Assembly (NCBI RefSeq): GCF_025860405.1
Contig: NZ_CP063785.1
Location: 7,255,390-7,319,389 of the forward strand
DNA: 64,000 bases
Origin: Tolypothrix sp. PCC 7712
GTDB lineage: Bacteria > Cyanobacteriota > Cyanobacteriia > Cyanobacteriales > Nostocaceae
Direction of reading: 5' to 3'
Shown here piece by piece: positions 25,106 through 34,636 of the stretch; within the stretch, counting starts at the first letter, position 1; each line of letters starts with the position of its first letter. Made by a program: the position numbers and the translations under genes. The notes beneath the pieces are model-generated. The model did no database searches, was not told where the DNA came from, and worked only from the letters and a program-made list of their open reading frames with translations.

Positions 25106-25133
25106 GGTGCGTTAGCCTTTGGCGTAACACACC
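25106..25133. repeat. Dispersed hairpin repeat
   Basis: GGTGCGTTAGCC and GGCGTAACACACC form an inverted repeat between convergent genes. It is related to 9752-9778. Confidence 0.55.
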
Positions 25134-25145
25134 GTCCTCTACATA

Positions 25146-25844
25146 TTAGTTAGTAGAGATAGCAAAATAATCTAAAATTTGACACATAAAAGTGTTTATT
25201 TTGCTAAAATCATCATCCCTTGCCAGCATTTCCTCAGCTTTTTGAATATATTTACCTGACACCAATTCAGCAGCACAATTTTCAATAATTTGGCTAACAC
25301 TTTCCTTTGTTGATTCCAGGTGAAATTGTAACCCTAATACTTGATCACCATAGATAAAAGCTTGATTTGCACAGACTTCACTATAAGCTATTCGCACTGC
25401 ACCTGGAGGTAAATCAAAAGTATCCCCATGCCAATGAAACACATTAAAAGACTGGGGAAATGATGCAAAGACAGAATAGTTATGGGCTTCTGGAGTCAGA
25501 GTAATGGGATACCAACCTATTTCCTTCTCTCGACCTTGATATACTTTAGAACCTAAAACATCAGCGATTAACTGCGAACCTAGACAAATACCAATGACTA
25601 CTTTATTTTTCTGAATTGCTGCTTCAATAAAATCTTTTTCTGTCTTCAACCAAGGGTATTGATCATACTCATAAATATTCATCGGCCCACCCATGACTAT
25701 TAACCAATCTAGGTCATCAACAGATGGTAAATTATCACCGTTATAAAACTGAGTTGCAGAAATAATGTGACCCTGCTGTGTCGCCCACTGTGCAATACTA
25801 GCAAGTCCTTCAAATGGCACATGTTGTAAGCAATGAATTCGCAT
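25146..25844 (-). CDS. Class I glutamine amidotransferase (GMP-synthase-like domain)
   Basis: A 232-residue stand-alone glutamine amidotransferase of class I. The nucleophile elbow GICLGS contains C87, and the catalytic H175 and E177 are in LQFHLES, so the triad is complete. VMGGPMN near residue 50 is the oxyanion-hole segment. These proteins hydrolyse glutamine, or use the fold for related peptidase reactions; the true substrate of this family is unknown. It is followed upstream by a TetR-family gene on the same strand, a likely two-gene unit unrelated to nitrogen fixation. Confidence 0.85.
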   Translation of the reverse strand: MRIHCLQHVPFEGLASIAQWATQQGHIISATQFYNGDNLPSVDDLDWLIVMGGPMNIYEYDQYPWLKTEKDFIEAAIQKNKVVIGICLGSQLIADVLGSKVYQGREKEIGWYPITLTPEAHNYSVFASFPQSFNVFHWHGDTFDLPPGAVRIAYSEVCANQAFIYGDQVLGLQFHLESTKESVSQIIENCAAELVSGKYIQKAEEMLARDDDFSKINTFMCQILDYFAISTN

Positions 25845-25902
25845 AGATTTACCCCAATTTCACAGCCTTTTTGTATGATAAACCTGATGCGATTACCATT
25901 TT

Positions 25903-26487
25903 TCAAGATTTTGATGTTGTCTGAATTAGCATTACCGCCGCCTTTTTCGCCTGAGATGCAGTTGACCAACTTCCTTCCATTAAAGCAACTACGATCGCAC
26001 CTTGTACGAGCAACAGCAGTTGTCTAGCTAATTGTTCTGGTAATGTAACTTCTGCTGCTTGAGCAAGTTGGAGAATATATTGGTATATCGATTGTTGATG
26101 TTCTAAAGCAACTCGATAGCCAGGATGGTCAGGATTAGCTAATTCTATTGAGGCATTCATAAAAGCACAACCCCGAAAATCTGGCCCTTCAAACCATTCT
26201 CGTAAAGCATCAAATATAGCTAGCAAGCGTTTAGTGGGATCGGTAGTTTGTTGTTCAACGGTGGTTTTCAGCCATTGACACCATTGTTCATGCTCTTGGC
26301 GTAACCATGCTTCAATCAAAGCATCTTTAGACTTGAAATGATTGTACAGCGACATCTTCGCCACGCCAGATTCCGCAATGATTCTGTCAATTCCAACATT
26401 GCGAATCCCCTCCCGATAAAACAAATCTGACGCTGTGTGCAAAATGCGATCGTAAACAGATTTACGCTTTGTTTTCAGTTTATTCAT
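25903..26487 (-). CDS. TetR-family transcriptional regulator
   Basis: 194 residues. The N-terminal HTH (residues ~10-55, ending SGVAKMSLYNHFKSKDALI) is a textbook TetR domain. The C-terminal ligand domain has FRGCAFMNAS, common in regulators of the TetR_C subgroup. It is divergent from the interrupted 2OG-Fe(II) oxygenase gene, 21 bp apart, and lies upstream of the amidotransferase on its own strand. It probably repressed one or both neighbours in response to a small molecule. Confidence 0.9.
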   Translation of the reverse strand: MNKLKTKRKSVYDRILHTASDLFYREGIRNVGIDRIIAESGVAKMSLYNHFKSKDALIEAWLRQEHEQWCQWLKTTVEQQTTDPTKRLLAIFDALREWFEGPDFRGCAFMNASIELANPDHPGYRVALEHQQSIYQYILQLAQAAEVTLPEQLARQLLLLVQGAIVVALMEGSWSTASQAKKAAVMLIQTTSKS

Positions 26488-26723
26488 TGAGTCACATCCT
26501 TGGGAATCATGCTAAATCTTCAATTCATCCGTACTGCTGTCATGCAAACAGTTCCATATAACTGGGCTTTGGTGAAAAATTTGCTTTCACCAGAAGCTAG
26601 CTTAGAACTAACTGCAAGTTTTCCCCACCGAGAGTTTCAATTGTCAACAGGAGAAGGATATGGCTATTACTGGGGAAAGATACTCGCCTCTAGCCAAGAT
26701 ATTCCTTTGATGCTCAAATTTAA

Positions 26724-28112
26724 CCCTCTTTTGTCACTCTAGGCAGAGGAAAAGTAGAAATCAGGGTGAATCAGGGATATAAAAATTGAACTGGTGAGGC
26801 TATAAATAATAGATTGAAGTTTAAAAAAACCCAAAGCTAATTGAGGAATAGGAAAAACCGTTAACCAGGGATATATCAGATTAAATAAAGTAAAAGGTTG
26901 AATAATCAAACGAAGATTGTTAAGAATGTTCTTCCAGCCATTTCCATTATCCCACCAAGGATGTGAAACAAATTTTGACTCTCGTTGTGATGGAGACTGA
27001 AACAGTTGCTCCGAATGCAGACTAACCATTAAATAAGCACTGCAAATAATTTCCCACCATCGCTCAATATCTGGGTAGTGAGTCAGGCGAAAATCTGACC
27101 AACCTAATTCATTCTTACTTTGTTTTAACCCGTACTCGACCCAAGTTCTTAAACCGTAAAAATTTCCAACTTCTCTTGGCGTAATGTCTGGATATTTACT
27201 CATCACATACCAAGTAGTGTTATCAGGCAAATTTTCTGGATCTGTAGTAATTTGCCAATATCTAAGTTCTCCACGTTTTCCCGGAATAATTTCTCTAATA
27301 AATCGATTTTCCCGACTCAAGTCAGAGAATACCCTTTGAAACTTCTGCCACTTTAAATATTGAATATGTTGTCGTGGAAGTATTTCTACATAATGATTTG
27401 ACCGAATCGCTACTATATAGTTCAAGTTTAGTTCATCTAATACAGATATGAAATTCTTACCACTCTCTCCATATAAGCTATCTGCAAGTACTAAGTTGAA
27501 TTTAAAACCCATTGATTGTAGCTTTTTTATCAGTATTGCTGCTATTTCTGGTTTAGTGCGGTACTTATCTCCTGCCTGTAATCTTTCCCTGGGTTTATAC
27601 ACTTCAAACAGTAATGGAAATGTCATCCCACAGAAAACACCATATACTGTCACTGCCACAATTCCATTATCTGTTTTTCCCAAATTTCCTATATACTGCC
27701 GTTTCACATAATCTGTCTTGCTCCCTTTCTTTTTATCCCCTGTCTCATCAATAATTAAAATGATTGGTCTACCTTTTAGCACTTGTAAAATTAACTCTAA
27801 CCTTAAGGTTCTTAACTTTTCTATATCCCAAGGTGATGTAGTTAGAAAATGATGCAACCCTTGCTGGTTATCTAATCCTACGATTTTTGCTATTTCTGGC
27901 AATGTTTTACGTTTTAGATCAGAAATGCAGCCTACATGGAGATATTTAAAAGCCTCGAAACTCCTAACATCTGGAAACAGACTTTTATACCACTGGCAAT
28001 ATTCGTCCACAAATTTGACTGTTGGTGCGGCTGGACGGGGCTGTACCATGCTCTGTGTCTTGGTTCTAGCATTTTTACCTTATTATACTACTGCCAGAGT
28101 GACAAAACAGGG
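26724..28112 (-). mobile_element. IS701-like insertion sequence, copy 1 (1389 bp)
   Basis: Inverted ends CCCTCTTTTGTCACTCT and CCCTGTTTTGTCACTCT, flanked by TTAA on both sides (26720-26723, 28113-28116), a 4-bp target duplication. It carries one transposase gene on the minus strand and has the same length as copy 2 at 60859-62247. Confidence 0.92.
26739..28049 (-). CDS. IS701-family transposase, copy 1
   Basis: A 436-residue DDE transposase. The first catalytic Asp lies in LIIDETGDKKKGSKTDYVKR, the second in NLVLADSLYGESG. The C-terminal part has YGLRTWVEYGLKQSKNELGWSD with the catalytic Glu region typical of IS701/IS4-type enzymes. It is residue-for-residue identical to the copy at 60922-62232, so transposition or exchange was recent and the element is probably active. 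It cuts and pastes the 1389-bp element, duplicating TTAA targets here. Confidence 0.93.
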   Translation of the reverse strand: MVQPRPAAPTVKFVDEYCQWYKSLFPDVRSFEAFKYLHVGCISDLKRKTLPEIAKIVGLDNQQGLHHFLTTSPWDIEKLRTLRLELILQVLKGRPIILIIDETGDKKKGSKTDYVKRQYIGNLGKTDNGIVAVTVYGVFCGMTFPLLFEVYKPRERLQAGDKYRTKPEIAAILIKKLQSMGFKFNLVLADSLYGESGKNFISVLDELNLNYIVAIRSNHYVEILPRQHIQYLKWQKFQRVFSDLSRENRFIREIIPGKRGELRYWQITTDPENLPDNTTWYVMSKYPDITPREVGNFYGLRTWVEYGLKQSKNELGWSDFRLTHYPDIERWWEIICSAYLMVSLHSEQLFQSPSQRESKFVSHPWWDNGNGWKNILNNLRLIIQPFTLFNLIYPWLTVFPIPQLALGFFKLQSIIYSLTSSIFISLIHPDFYFSSA

Positions 28113-28579
28113 TTAAGGACGATCGCTGGCGACAGCGTCTAGCACAAGGACGACTTACCAGTGATTTGAGACATCTGAATCATGTCTGGCGACAGTTAAT
28201 ACAAGGACTCTGGACTGATACTTACCGCACCGCCTTAGCAGAAATGTCAGGGTTAGACCTCAAAGACTGTGTGATGGATATTGGATTTCGGCAATATAAG
28301 TCAGGACACCAACATTTTCCCCACACAGACGAACCGAATAAAGTCTTAACTCATCTGCTATTTTTCAATCAACAATGGTCTAGAGATTGGGGCGGCTGTT
28401 TGCGAATTCTCAAAAATTCCAGACCAGAATCAGCCTTTAAAGATATTTTACCTCTAAGTCATTCGTCTGTGGTCATTGTGCGCTCAGAAAATTCTTGGCA
28501 CATGGTAACGCCACTAAATACTCCTGCATCTGAGAGTCGATTAGCTTTACGAGTTGCTTTCTTTCGGAATGTTGAGTGA

Positions 28580-28770
28580 TTTTTTTGTTTAACGCAAAGG
28601 AACGCGAAGGTACAAGCAGCGAAAAGTTCCTCGTTCGCGCAAGCGTTCCGAAGGAAAGCCGGGTTTCCCGGCGTAGGAAACTTTTCAAGACAGAGGTACG
28701 CTGAGAATTTTTGATTGAGTGCTGCTTTGATGGAGTTTTTTGCAATCTCGAAATATTTGGAGTTTTAACT
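28580..28770. repeat. GC-rich dispersed repeat
   Basis: CTCGTTCGCGCAAGCGTTCC and GGAAAGCCGGGTTTCCCGGC blocks with internal palindromes, related in style to the repeats at 32 kb and 35 kb. Confidence 0.5.
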
Positions 28771-29592
28771 ATGACTAATCCGATAGAAATACTGCGATCG
28801 CGCTACGGTGAAATTCCCTTCGATGACAATATTCCCTGGAATGACTCTGTAGGGACAATCTTATCTCATCGTTCAGTCCGGTCTTATTTACCCGATTCCA
28901 TACCACCGGGAATCCTAGAGTTGCTAGTAGCTGCGGCTCAATCTGCGCCGACTTCCGCCAATCTGCAAAGCTGGAGTGTGGTAGCGGTGGAAGATGAACA
29001 GCGCAAAGATGAATTATACAGACTGTCTAATAATCAAGCCCAAGTCAAACAAGCGCCTGTATTCTTAGTTTGGTTAGCAGATTTAGGTCGTTTGGCTCAT
29101 ATTGCTGACAGTCGCGGATTAGATAATGTGGCGCTGGAATATGTAGAACTATTGGTAAAAGCCATCGTTGATGCTTCCGTAGCAGCGCAAAATGTAACTG
29201 TAGTTGCAGAATCCTTGGGTTTGGGAACAGTATATATTGGCGCAATTCGCAATAATACCCAAGAAGTCGCCACATTATTGAATTTACCACCTTTTGTGTT
29301 TCCTGTATTTGGGCAGTGTCTAGGTTATCCTAATCCGGAAGTCCAACCAGCAGTGAAGCCGCGTTTACCACAGTCGGCGGTTTTCCATCGAGAAACCTAT
29401 AAATTAGCAGAACAAGAAGATGCGATCGCTCATTACAACGATATTATGAAACAGTTCTACACCGAACAAAACATGAATGTTGTTGGTGATTGGTCAGAAC
29501 ATTCTGCCCTGAGAATCGCCACTTTAGACTATCTCAAGGGATGCAAAAACTTACGAGAGACTCTCAATAACTTCGGCTTCAAGCTATTTTAA
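28771..29592 (+). CDS. Nitroreductase-family NAD(P)H flavin oxidoreductase (NfsA-like)
   Basis: 273 residues from ATG 28771, which follows TTTGGAG; the open frame extends upstream but without a site. Nitroreductase/FMN fold: ILSHRSVRSYLP at the N-terminus, AAQSAPTSANLQSWSVV (FMN-binding), NVTVVAESLGLGTVYIGAIR and FPVFGQCLGYP, as in NfsA-type enzymes that reduce nitro compounds, quinones or flavins with NADPH. A duplicated fragment of its own 3' end follows. No operon partner on the same strand. Confidence 0.88.
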   Translation: MTNPIEILRSRYGEIPFDDNIPWNDSVGTILSHRSVRSYLPDSIPPGILELLVAAAQSAPTSANLQSWSVVAVEDEQRKDELYRLSNNQAQVKQAPVFLVWLADLGRLAHIADSRGLDNVALEYVELLVKAIVDASVAAQNVTVVAESLGLGTVYIGAIRNNTQEVATLLNLPPFVFPVFGQCLGYPNPEVQPAVKPRLPQSAVFHRETYKLAEQEDAIAHYNDIMKQFYTEQNMNVVGDWSEHSALRIATLDYLKGCKNLRETLNNFGFKLF

Positions 29593-29595
29593 AAA

Positions 29596-29668
29596 ATCTG
29601 GTCAGAACAGTCCGCCCTGAGAATTCCCACCTCAGACTATCTCAAAGGATGCAAGAACTGGCGTGGGG
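29596..29668 (+). repeat. Partial tandem duplication of the nitroreductase 3' end
   Basis: TGGTCAGAACAGTCCGCCCT, then GACTATCTCAAAGGATGCAA, copies 29491-29555 of the adjacent gene with scattered substitutions. It is out of the gene and non-functional. Confidence 0.75.
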
Positions 29669-29728
29669 GATATGCAGATGCGATCGCAATTTATGAGTGA
29701 AGTGCGATCGCCTCACAAAAATTCCAAA

Positions 29729-29917
29729 CTATCGCTTTACTTGAGCCACAGCCGCCTCAGCATTAATCAACCCACTACCGAAATAATACTGCTCTGCCGA
29801 CACAGGTTTAGCCTTACCAAACACCCCAGAAGGACGCACATATGGAAAATCTCCGGCTGCACCAAACCCCACATCTGCTTGCAAGCGGTAGCGATTGATG
29901 TCACCTTTACTCAGTGT
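29729..29917 (-). pseudogene. C-terminal fragment, probably subtilisin-like (S8) peptidase
   Basis: About 60 residues on the minus strand ending YYFGSGLINAEAAVAQVKR. The GSGLINAEAAV segment resembles the end of subtilase catalytic domains (GxGLVNAxxAV). The rest is cut off by the IS630 element at 29920. The gene on the far side of the IS is unrelated, so a deletion accompanied or followed the insertion. Confidence 0.5.
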
Positions 29918-29919
29918 TA

Positions 29920-30963
29920 CAGCAATTTTCAAGTAAATAGACCACAGTGATTGAACCAACCGAAGGCATCATCCTCAGTAATATAATTTACAGCCTCAGC
30001 CATTGCTTGGTCGAGTGATTCAAGGGTACGGGCCTCAGAGGAACGGAGAAATTGCTTTAGTTTAGACCAACAAAGCTCTATCGGAGATAAGTCAGGAGAA
30101 TAGGGTGGTAAAAATTTGACCTTTGCACCGACTGACTCGATAGCATCTCTGACACGCTGGGCGTGATGAACCTTAAGATTATCCATGACAACAATTGCCC
30201 CTTTCCACAACTGAGGTACTAATATCTGAGTCACATAGGTCAGAAATACCTCAGTATTTGTACTTCCAGGCACAGTCATTGAAGCGACTAGCCCATCAAG
30301 GTTCAAAGCACCAATCAGAGAAACGTTTCCACCTTTACTTCCAGGAACACTGCCAACTGCTCGTGCTCCGTCTACTGCTCTGGCAAACAAGCGCGACATT
30401 GACAAATTCAGTCCAGCTTCATCGACAAATACCAGATTTCGCACGTCAATTTTATCTAACCACCGACGATAGTCATGTCGTAATTCCTGTACTCGTGGAG
30501 TATCCTGCTCACTTGCGTAAAGACTTTTTTTTACAACGTAAGCCCAATTTTTCTACAGCGCGGTGCATTGTGGGAATGCTGACCCTGACTCCTGTACTTT
30601 CTGCAAAGCGATGCCTGCGGCGGGCTACGCCTACGCATAATTCTCTTAGTAGCAAGTCATTTTTTTCTTCCACCCAAGACTGAATCAGGATGAGATGTTC
30701 GTTTTGAATCGTTGGCTTTTGGTGTCCCCCACGTTGTTTCGCTTCAATTTCTCCATTTTGACGATAATGACGCAGTAGGTTTCGTACAAATGACAAGCTT
30801 ACCTTGAATCGTTGAGCTAAGTGGCGTTGAGAGCCTTCCTTTGCTTCCCACCCTGCAATCACACGACGGCGCAAATCCCCTGAGTAAGATACTGGCATCG
30901 AATCAAACAATCACTTCATATCTACTTTACCGATTTTGTGGTTCAATTACCTGAAAATTGCTG
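29920..30963 (-). mobile_element. IS630-family insertion sequence
   Basis: Inverted ends CAGCAATTTTCAAGTAAATA and CAGCAATTTTCAGGTAATTG (right end read inward), bounded by TA on both sides (29918-29919, 30964-30965), the IS630 target. About 1044 bp, including a 27-bp repeat inserted in the transposase gene. Confidence 0.85.
29929..30910 (-). CDS. IS630-family transposase, two frames joined by -1 frameshift
   Basis: The first frame (30910 to 30509) has the HTH part (SGDLRRRVIAGWEAKEGSQR...). The second (down to 29929) has the DDE part: LVFVDEAGLNLSMSR with the first Asp, VVMDNLKVHH with the second, and LPPYSPDLSPIELCWSKLK with the Glu. At the end of frame one an A8 run (TGTAAAAAAAAGTC on the minus strand) allows a -1 shift, which continues as KKSLYASEQDTPRVQ straight into DDE homology. 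This is the programmed frameshift known for IS630 elements. Codons for VGVARRRHR (30608-30634) come from an inserted repeat and may impair function. Confidence 0.85.
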
Positions 30964-30965
30964 TA

Positions 30966-31948
30966 ATTCGCCGCAAAGCGTTGCTCACAAGCAAACCTTT
31001 GCCAGCCCCAGGAATACCAATAATTAAATGGTTAGAAATCCGTTGTGACATCTTCTCAATCACATCAAGTGTTTGCGGTATTTGGGGACTGTATTCATCA
31101 ATGTGCGTGTTAGTGTCTGAAGTTGGTGAGTAAGAAATACCAAGCCGTAAATCAGTTGTTGGTGCAGCTAAAGGTAAGTGAGCAATAGGTGGAGGTGGTA
31201 AGTTGATTTGGGGAGCCTCTAATTGTGGTGGGCGTATTTGTTGAATAGCTTGAACGTGGTGGTAGTTAACTCTAGGGTCAACTGAAACTTTGGCAAGATG
31301 CTGATTGAGTTGGTCAAATGTGGGGAAAACACCACGAAAATTAACAAAGCAATCAAGCAAATATCGGTAAGCGTAAAAGCGTTTCCCAGGTTCCACAATA
31401 TTAATAAACTCAGTTAAGGTATGGGTGTGCTGTCTGAGCATGGCAAATTCATAACGCTCGCAGGGTTCTAAATGATGCATCAAGTCAACAAATTCGTTTT
31501 GATTTGAGAACCATTCTTCTCTGGCTTGACTATCACCCATCGCTGATAAAAACTCAAAGAAGTTACCTCTAATGAAGGGTATGGGGGCAAACTGATGGGA
31601 AGCATTCATGTCAGTTGCAACCGCCCAAACATACCCAGCACTGGCAATCAACGCACCGATGGGTGCCAAAGGACTGGTAGCATAACATACCGCTCCAATT
31701 GCCCCACCTGCAAGAGTGATGAGTTTCGAGAGATTCATCCCGGCTCGCTCATCTTTGGCTCTAATTAATAGCTGATCAGTGCGTTCAACTAACCAAGCAG
31801 CAACATTTCCCGCTTCCAGGTGTTCAATTGAAGGATAATCTTCTCTGAGCCGGGCAGTTTCTAGCGTAGTTAAAGATGGTACTCGGTTTTCCTGATTAGC
31901 CTGGTTGTGATTAGATGCAGGGTCTGGTTGATAATTGAGAAAATCCAT
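30966..31948 (-). pseudogene. P-loop ATPase-like plasmid protein truncated by IS630
   Basis: The N-terminal ~325 residues from ATG 31948 (GGTGA upstream). The first part is unrecognised apart from a hydrophobic pair of segments near residues 85-115. Near the broken end is a Walker A GIPGAGKGLLVSNALRR, so an AAA/additional-strand ATPase domain began there and was cut by the IS at 30963. It is proline-rich before the P-loop (PQINLPPPPIAHLP). It neighbours other plasmid-like minus-strand genes. Original role unknown. Confidence 0.65.
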
Positions 31949-31960
31949 AGATTTCACCAA

Positions 31961-32401
31961 TACTGATTATCAAAATAGAATTCAGGAGTCAGGAGTCAGA
32001 ATTCAGTATGAATTCTGTACGACTGGCGGATAGCGTAGCGTAAAGCCTTCTCTTCTCCCAAGGGGAGACGCTACGCGAACGAGAGGCTTGTCTGCGACAC
32101 GCTACGCGAACGCCAACGGCATAGCTTCTCCTGTCGGAGAGGCTGCGCCCTAAGCGAAGCTATGCCGTAGGCTTTACGCTTAGAGCGAGTCCTCGTTCGC
32201 GCAGCGTCTCGTAGAGAGCGTCTGAATAAGTGGGTTTAAGACCCCCGCTAAATTTTTAATTTAGCGGTCTACAACTTAGTGGCGGGTCTGAATTCCCCAC
32301 TATCTGAATCCCCCACTAATTGCATTCTGACTCCTGACTTCTGACTCCTGACTTCTGACTCCTGACTTCTGACTCCTGACTTGTGACTTCTGGATTCTTC
32401 T
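31961..32401. repeat. Dense repeat cluster (GC-rich palindromes and tandem repeats)
   Basis: 32035-32220 holds nested palindromes such as GCTATGCCGTAGGCTTTACG and CGTTCGCGCAGCGTCTCG. About 60 bp of this is shared with 35050-35100. 32325-32395 is a CTGACTTCTGACTCCTGA tandem array. No gene. Confidence 0.7.
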
Positions 32402-33406
32402 TCATTTGGTTAATTTCCAGATGGTGTAGCCAATTTCGCCAGCCATCATTGAGCCTAAGTTGTAGACAAGGCAGGCAAGAATAGTACTGGGGTTGGTGAA
32501 GGCGAAAGGGTTGCGTCCAACGAAGGTGGTTGTCAGGTCAAAAATCCAAAAGAACAAAGCAACTGCACCGCCTGTGTGTCGTTCTTTCATCCCTGCGACC
32601 TTATAATCCCGCCACAATGCCTGTGTTAGGTCAATGCTGCCACTGGGTTTGCCACCTAATGTAAACTGCTTGGAATATTCAAACTCAGTTTTCGCTTCTT
32701 CTGGGCGTTTACCACGCAATGTTCGAGCTTGATCAACTTTACTGTGATGAAGTTGACTGGGACTACTAACATCTTGGAAATGTAACCATTCTTTGATTAA
32801 ATCAAGCGGGTAGTTTAATAATTTACGAATTTGTTTTACCCGTAAATCTTGAGGATGTATTGCAGATGTTACAGTAGTTTGCTTTGGATTTGATTGTGGT
32901 GGTACAGGTTGAACATAATCGACTGAATCTGAAGTTGGAGTTAACTGAGATTGAACATCACGAATAATTGTTGCCCAATCAGCGTTAGGATTCCATTCTC
33001 GGCGAATGCGAGTTTTAGTTATAGCGTCATAAAGATTGCAGAACACTGAATTTTCATCACCAGGAGTAGCAACAATGATTAAAGGCTGAGTAAAATCTTT
33101 AACAACAGATGCAGCTAATAAGAATGATTTTGCAAAGTTGGTTTCAATGCCACTGCGGACGATATAGATTTCATCGGCTTGCACAACAATATCTAATTTT
33201 AAATTGTCCTTGCCTTTGAAATCCTTATCTGTTAGTCTTAGCTCCAAAACATAACCTGTTAATGCTCTTTGGCTCACAGGAATCTTTTTATCTTGTTCAA
33301 TTTCACAGTTATACCAAGCATAAATCCTACCATCAACCTCCAATTTCTTCACGTACATGTAAATTGGCTGTGGTGGATTACCTAATCCGAGTTTTATTTC
33401 AGCCAT
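32402..33406 (-). CDS. Hypothetical protein with C-terminal membrane segments, plasmid-like
   Basis: 334 residues. The N-terminal ~150 residues look like a compact beta-rich domain (VDGRIYAWYNCEIEQDKKI...). The middle is polar and Pro/Gln-rich, and residues ~275-330 contain one or two hydrophobic segments (GGAVALFFWIFDLTTTFVG, TILACLVYNLGSMMAG). I recognise no family. It is on the same strand as the truncated ATPase (441 bp apart) and the 257-residue gene, so possibly part of one plasmid or integrative-element module. The repeats on both sides suggest the module was brought in. Confidence 0.6.
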   Translation of the reverse strand: MAEIKLGLGNPPQPIYMYVKKLEVDGRIYAWYNCEIEQDKKIPVSQRALTGYVLELRLTDKDFKGKDNLKLDIVVQADEIYIVRSGIETNFAKSFLLAASVVKDFTQPLIIVATPGDENSVFCNLYDAITKTRIRREWNPNADWATIIRDVQSQLTPTSDSVDYVQPVPPQSNPKQTTVTSAIHPQDLRVKQIRKLLNYPLDLIKEWLHFQDVSSPSQLHHSKVDQARTLRGKRPEEAKTEFEYSKQFTLGGKPSGSIDLTQALWRDYKVAGMKERHTGGAVALFFWIFDLTTTFVGRNPFAFTNPSTILACLVYNLGSMMAGEIGYTIWKLTK

Positions 33407-33862
33407 AATTAGAAATCATCCAGTTCAGTTTGGCTAGAATTCAGAAGTCAGGAGCCAGGAGTCAGAATGGAATTAGCATAACTTGTCAATTTTCATCTTA
33501 TTGAAATTGATTCAGCGCTGTTCGTTGATTTAAACCCAAACTTTTTTAATAAGAATAATTCAGAAATCAGGAGCCAGAATTGAGAATCGAATTCTGTGCG
33601 ACTGGCGGATGAATATTGGTTTAAAAGCGAGTGGAATTGTGGGCGAAAAGAATTAAAATATTCTGACTAATTAAAACTCCATCCCTACCCTACGGGAACA
33701 CTTCGTGAACATGGGTGGAGTATTCTGACTCCTGTATTCTGACTTCTGACTCCTATTTATGATTAACTCTTTTGAATGAATCTAATAGGACTTCTCACGT
33801 CCGACTTATTGTGATGATATGGAGGTGGTGGGCGGATTGTGCCCACCATATTCTCTCTTAAA
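33407..33862. other. Intergenic region with degenerate repeats
   Basis: TCAGGAGCCAGGAGTCAGAA-type repeats and CTGACTCC units; no gene recognised. Confidence 0.5.
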
Positions 33863-34636
33863 CTACGCGATTAACACCATACTCTCTGGAAGTGGCCTGT
33901 ACTCCATCAGCCGCTTCCATTCCTCAGTTGTCAGTTGATCAAACGGCTGATCCAACAATTCCTCGCAAGACCTAGTTTCAAGACTAGGCAATACTTCGAC
34001 CATCGACAACGACCACACGGCATCGAATGCAGAATCACAGGGTACTTGCTGCTGATGGTCTGATGATGCTCTTCTCACCCACCAGCGACCGTCAGTACAT
34101 CCTGCCGAGCCTAGCTTTTTGTCGTTGTTGTAAATGCCATCGTCGAGAAGTTCAAAGCCAAACTTTTCGCACTCAACAGCAATTTGTGCCATGACTTCGT
34201 TACCAGTGGCCCAATAAGCAAGGGAGCAGGGGAGCAGAGGCGCAGGGGAGAAAGATTCTTGCCCCTCCGCTCCTCTGCACCTCTGCCCCTGTGCTTCTTT
34301 TTGTTGCACAGGCAGTGTGCCTTGCTTGTAGTGCCAGGCGATGTGGCTATGGCACTTGGCCCAGCTGTTTGCACGGTGTACTTCGGTTGAGTTCACCAAG
34401 ACTACCCAGCGTTGGGTTATAAATTCGTCGTGGTCGTAGGTGATGCTAGCTATTAGTTTGTCGCTAACGTAGATTTCGTAGTCGTAGCAGGTGATTTCGA
34501 CAACTCTAAATTCTTCAGGTGCTAAAACTTCACCCTGTTGTGTGATGTGCTGCTCTAGTTGGGCTTGAGCTAGAGCTTGTTCGTCAACAGCAAAAGAAGC
34601 AAAAATTGCTTGCTGTGCAGGTGTTGTATGGGTCAT
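33863..34636 (-). CDS. Hypothetical protein with an in-frame repeat insertion
   Basis: 257 residues, unknown family. There are two apparent domains, ~35-110 (EEFRVVEITCYDYEIYVSDK...) and ~150-225 (FGFELLDDGIYNN, then DGRWWVRRASSDHQ). They are separated by a Gly/Gln/Cys-rich stretch (KEAQGQRCRGAEGQ...) encoded by the tandem-like repeat at about 34216-34313. The frame is kept through the repeat. The neighbours are plasmid-like genes and repeats. Confidence 0.6.
   Translation of the reverse strand: MTHTTPAQQAIFASFAVDEQALAQAQLEQHITQQGEVLAPEEFRVVEITCYDYEIYVSDKLIASITYDHDEFITQRWVVLVNSTEVHRANSWAKCHSHIAWHYKQGTLPVQQKEAQGQRCRGAEGQESFSPAPLLPCSLAYWATGNEVMAQIAVECEKFGFELLDDGIYNNDKKLGSAGCTDGRWWVRRASSDHQQQVPCDSAFDAVWSLSMVEVLPSLETRSCEELLDQPFDQLTTEEWKRLMEYRPLPESMVLIA
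34216..34313. repeat. GCAGAGGGGCAGG-type repeat inserted inside a coding region
   Basis: GGGAGCAGGGGAGCAGAGGC and, inverted, GCCCCTCCGCTCCTCTGC form a hairpin-capable dispersed repeat lying wholly inside the 257-residue gene. Confidence 0.65.

Larger units (their letters stand above)
26509..28579 (+). pseudogene. 2OG-Fe(II) oxygenase interrupted by an IS701-like element
   Basis: The 5' part (26509-26723, MLNLQFIRTAV through DIPLMLKF) and the 3' part (from 28117) belong to one gene. Removing the IS and one TTAA copy restores a continuous 225-residue frame (LKFKDDRWRQRLAQG across the junction). The restored protein has the prolyl-hydroxylase-type Fe site: H and D in HFPHTDEPNK, the distal His in NSWHMVTPL and the 2OG-binding Arg in LALRVAFF. 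The N-terminal domain is not recognised. The insertion removes all catalytic residues from the 5' product, so the gene is inactive in this strain. It diverges from the TetR gene. Confidence 0.85.

Noticed and set aside
29918..30965. One gene interrupted by IS630, joining the 29729 fragment and the 31 kb ATPase
   Set aside because: The fragment looks like the end of a subtilase, unrelated to the P-loop protein; no frame restores a single product.
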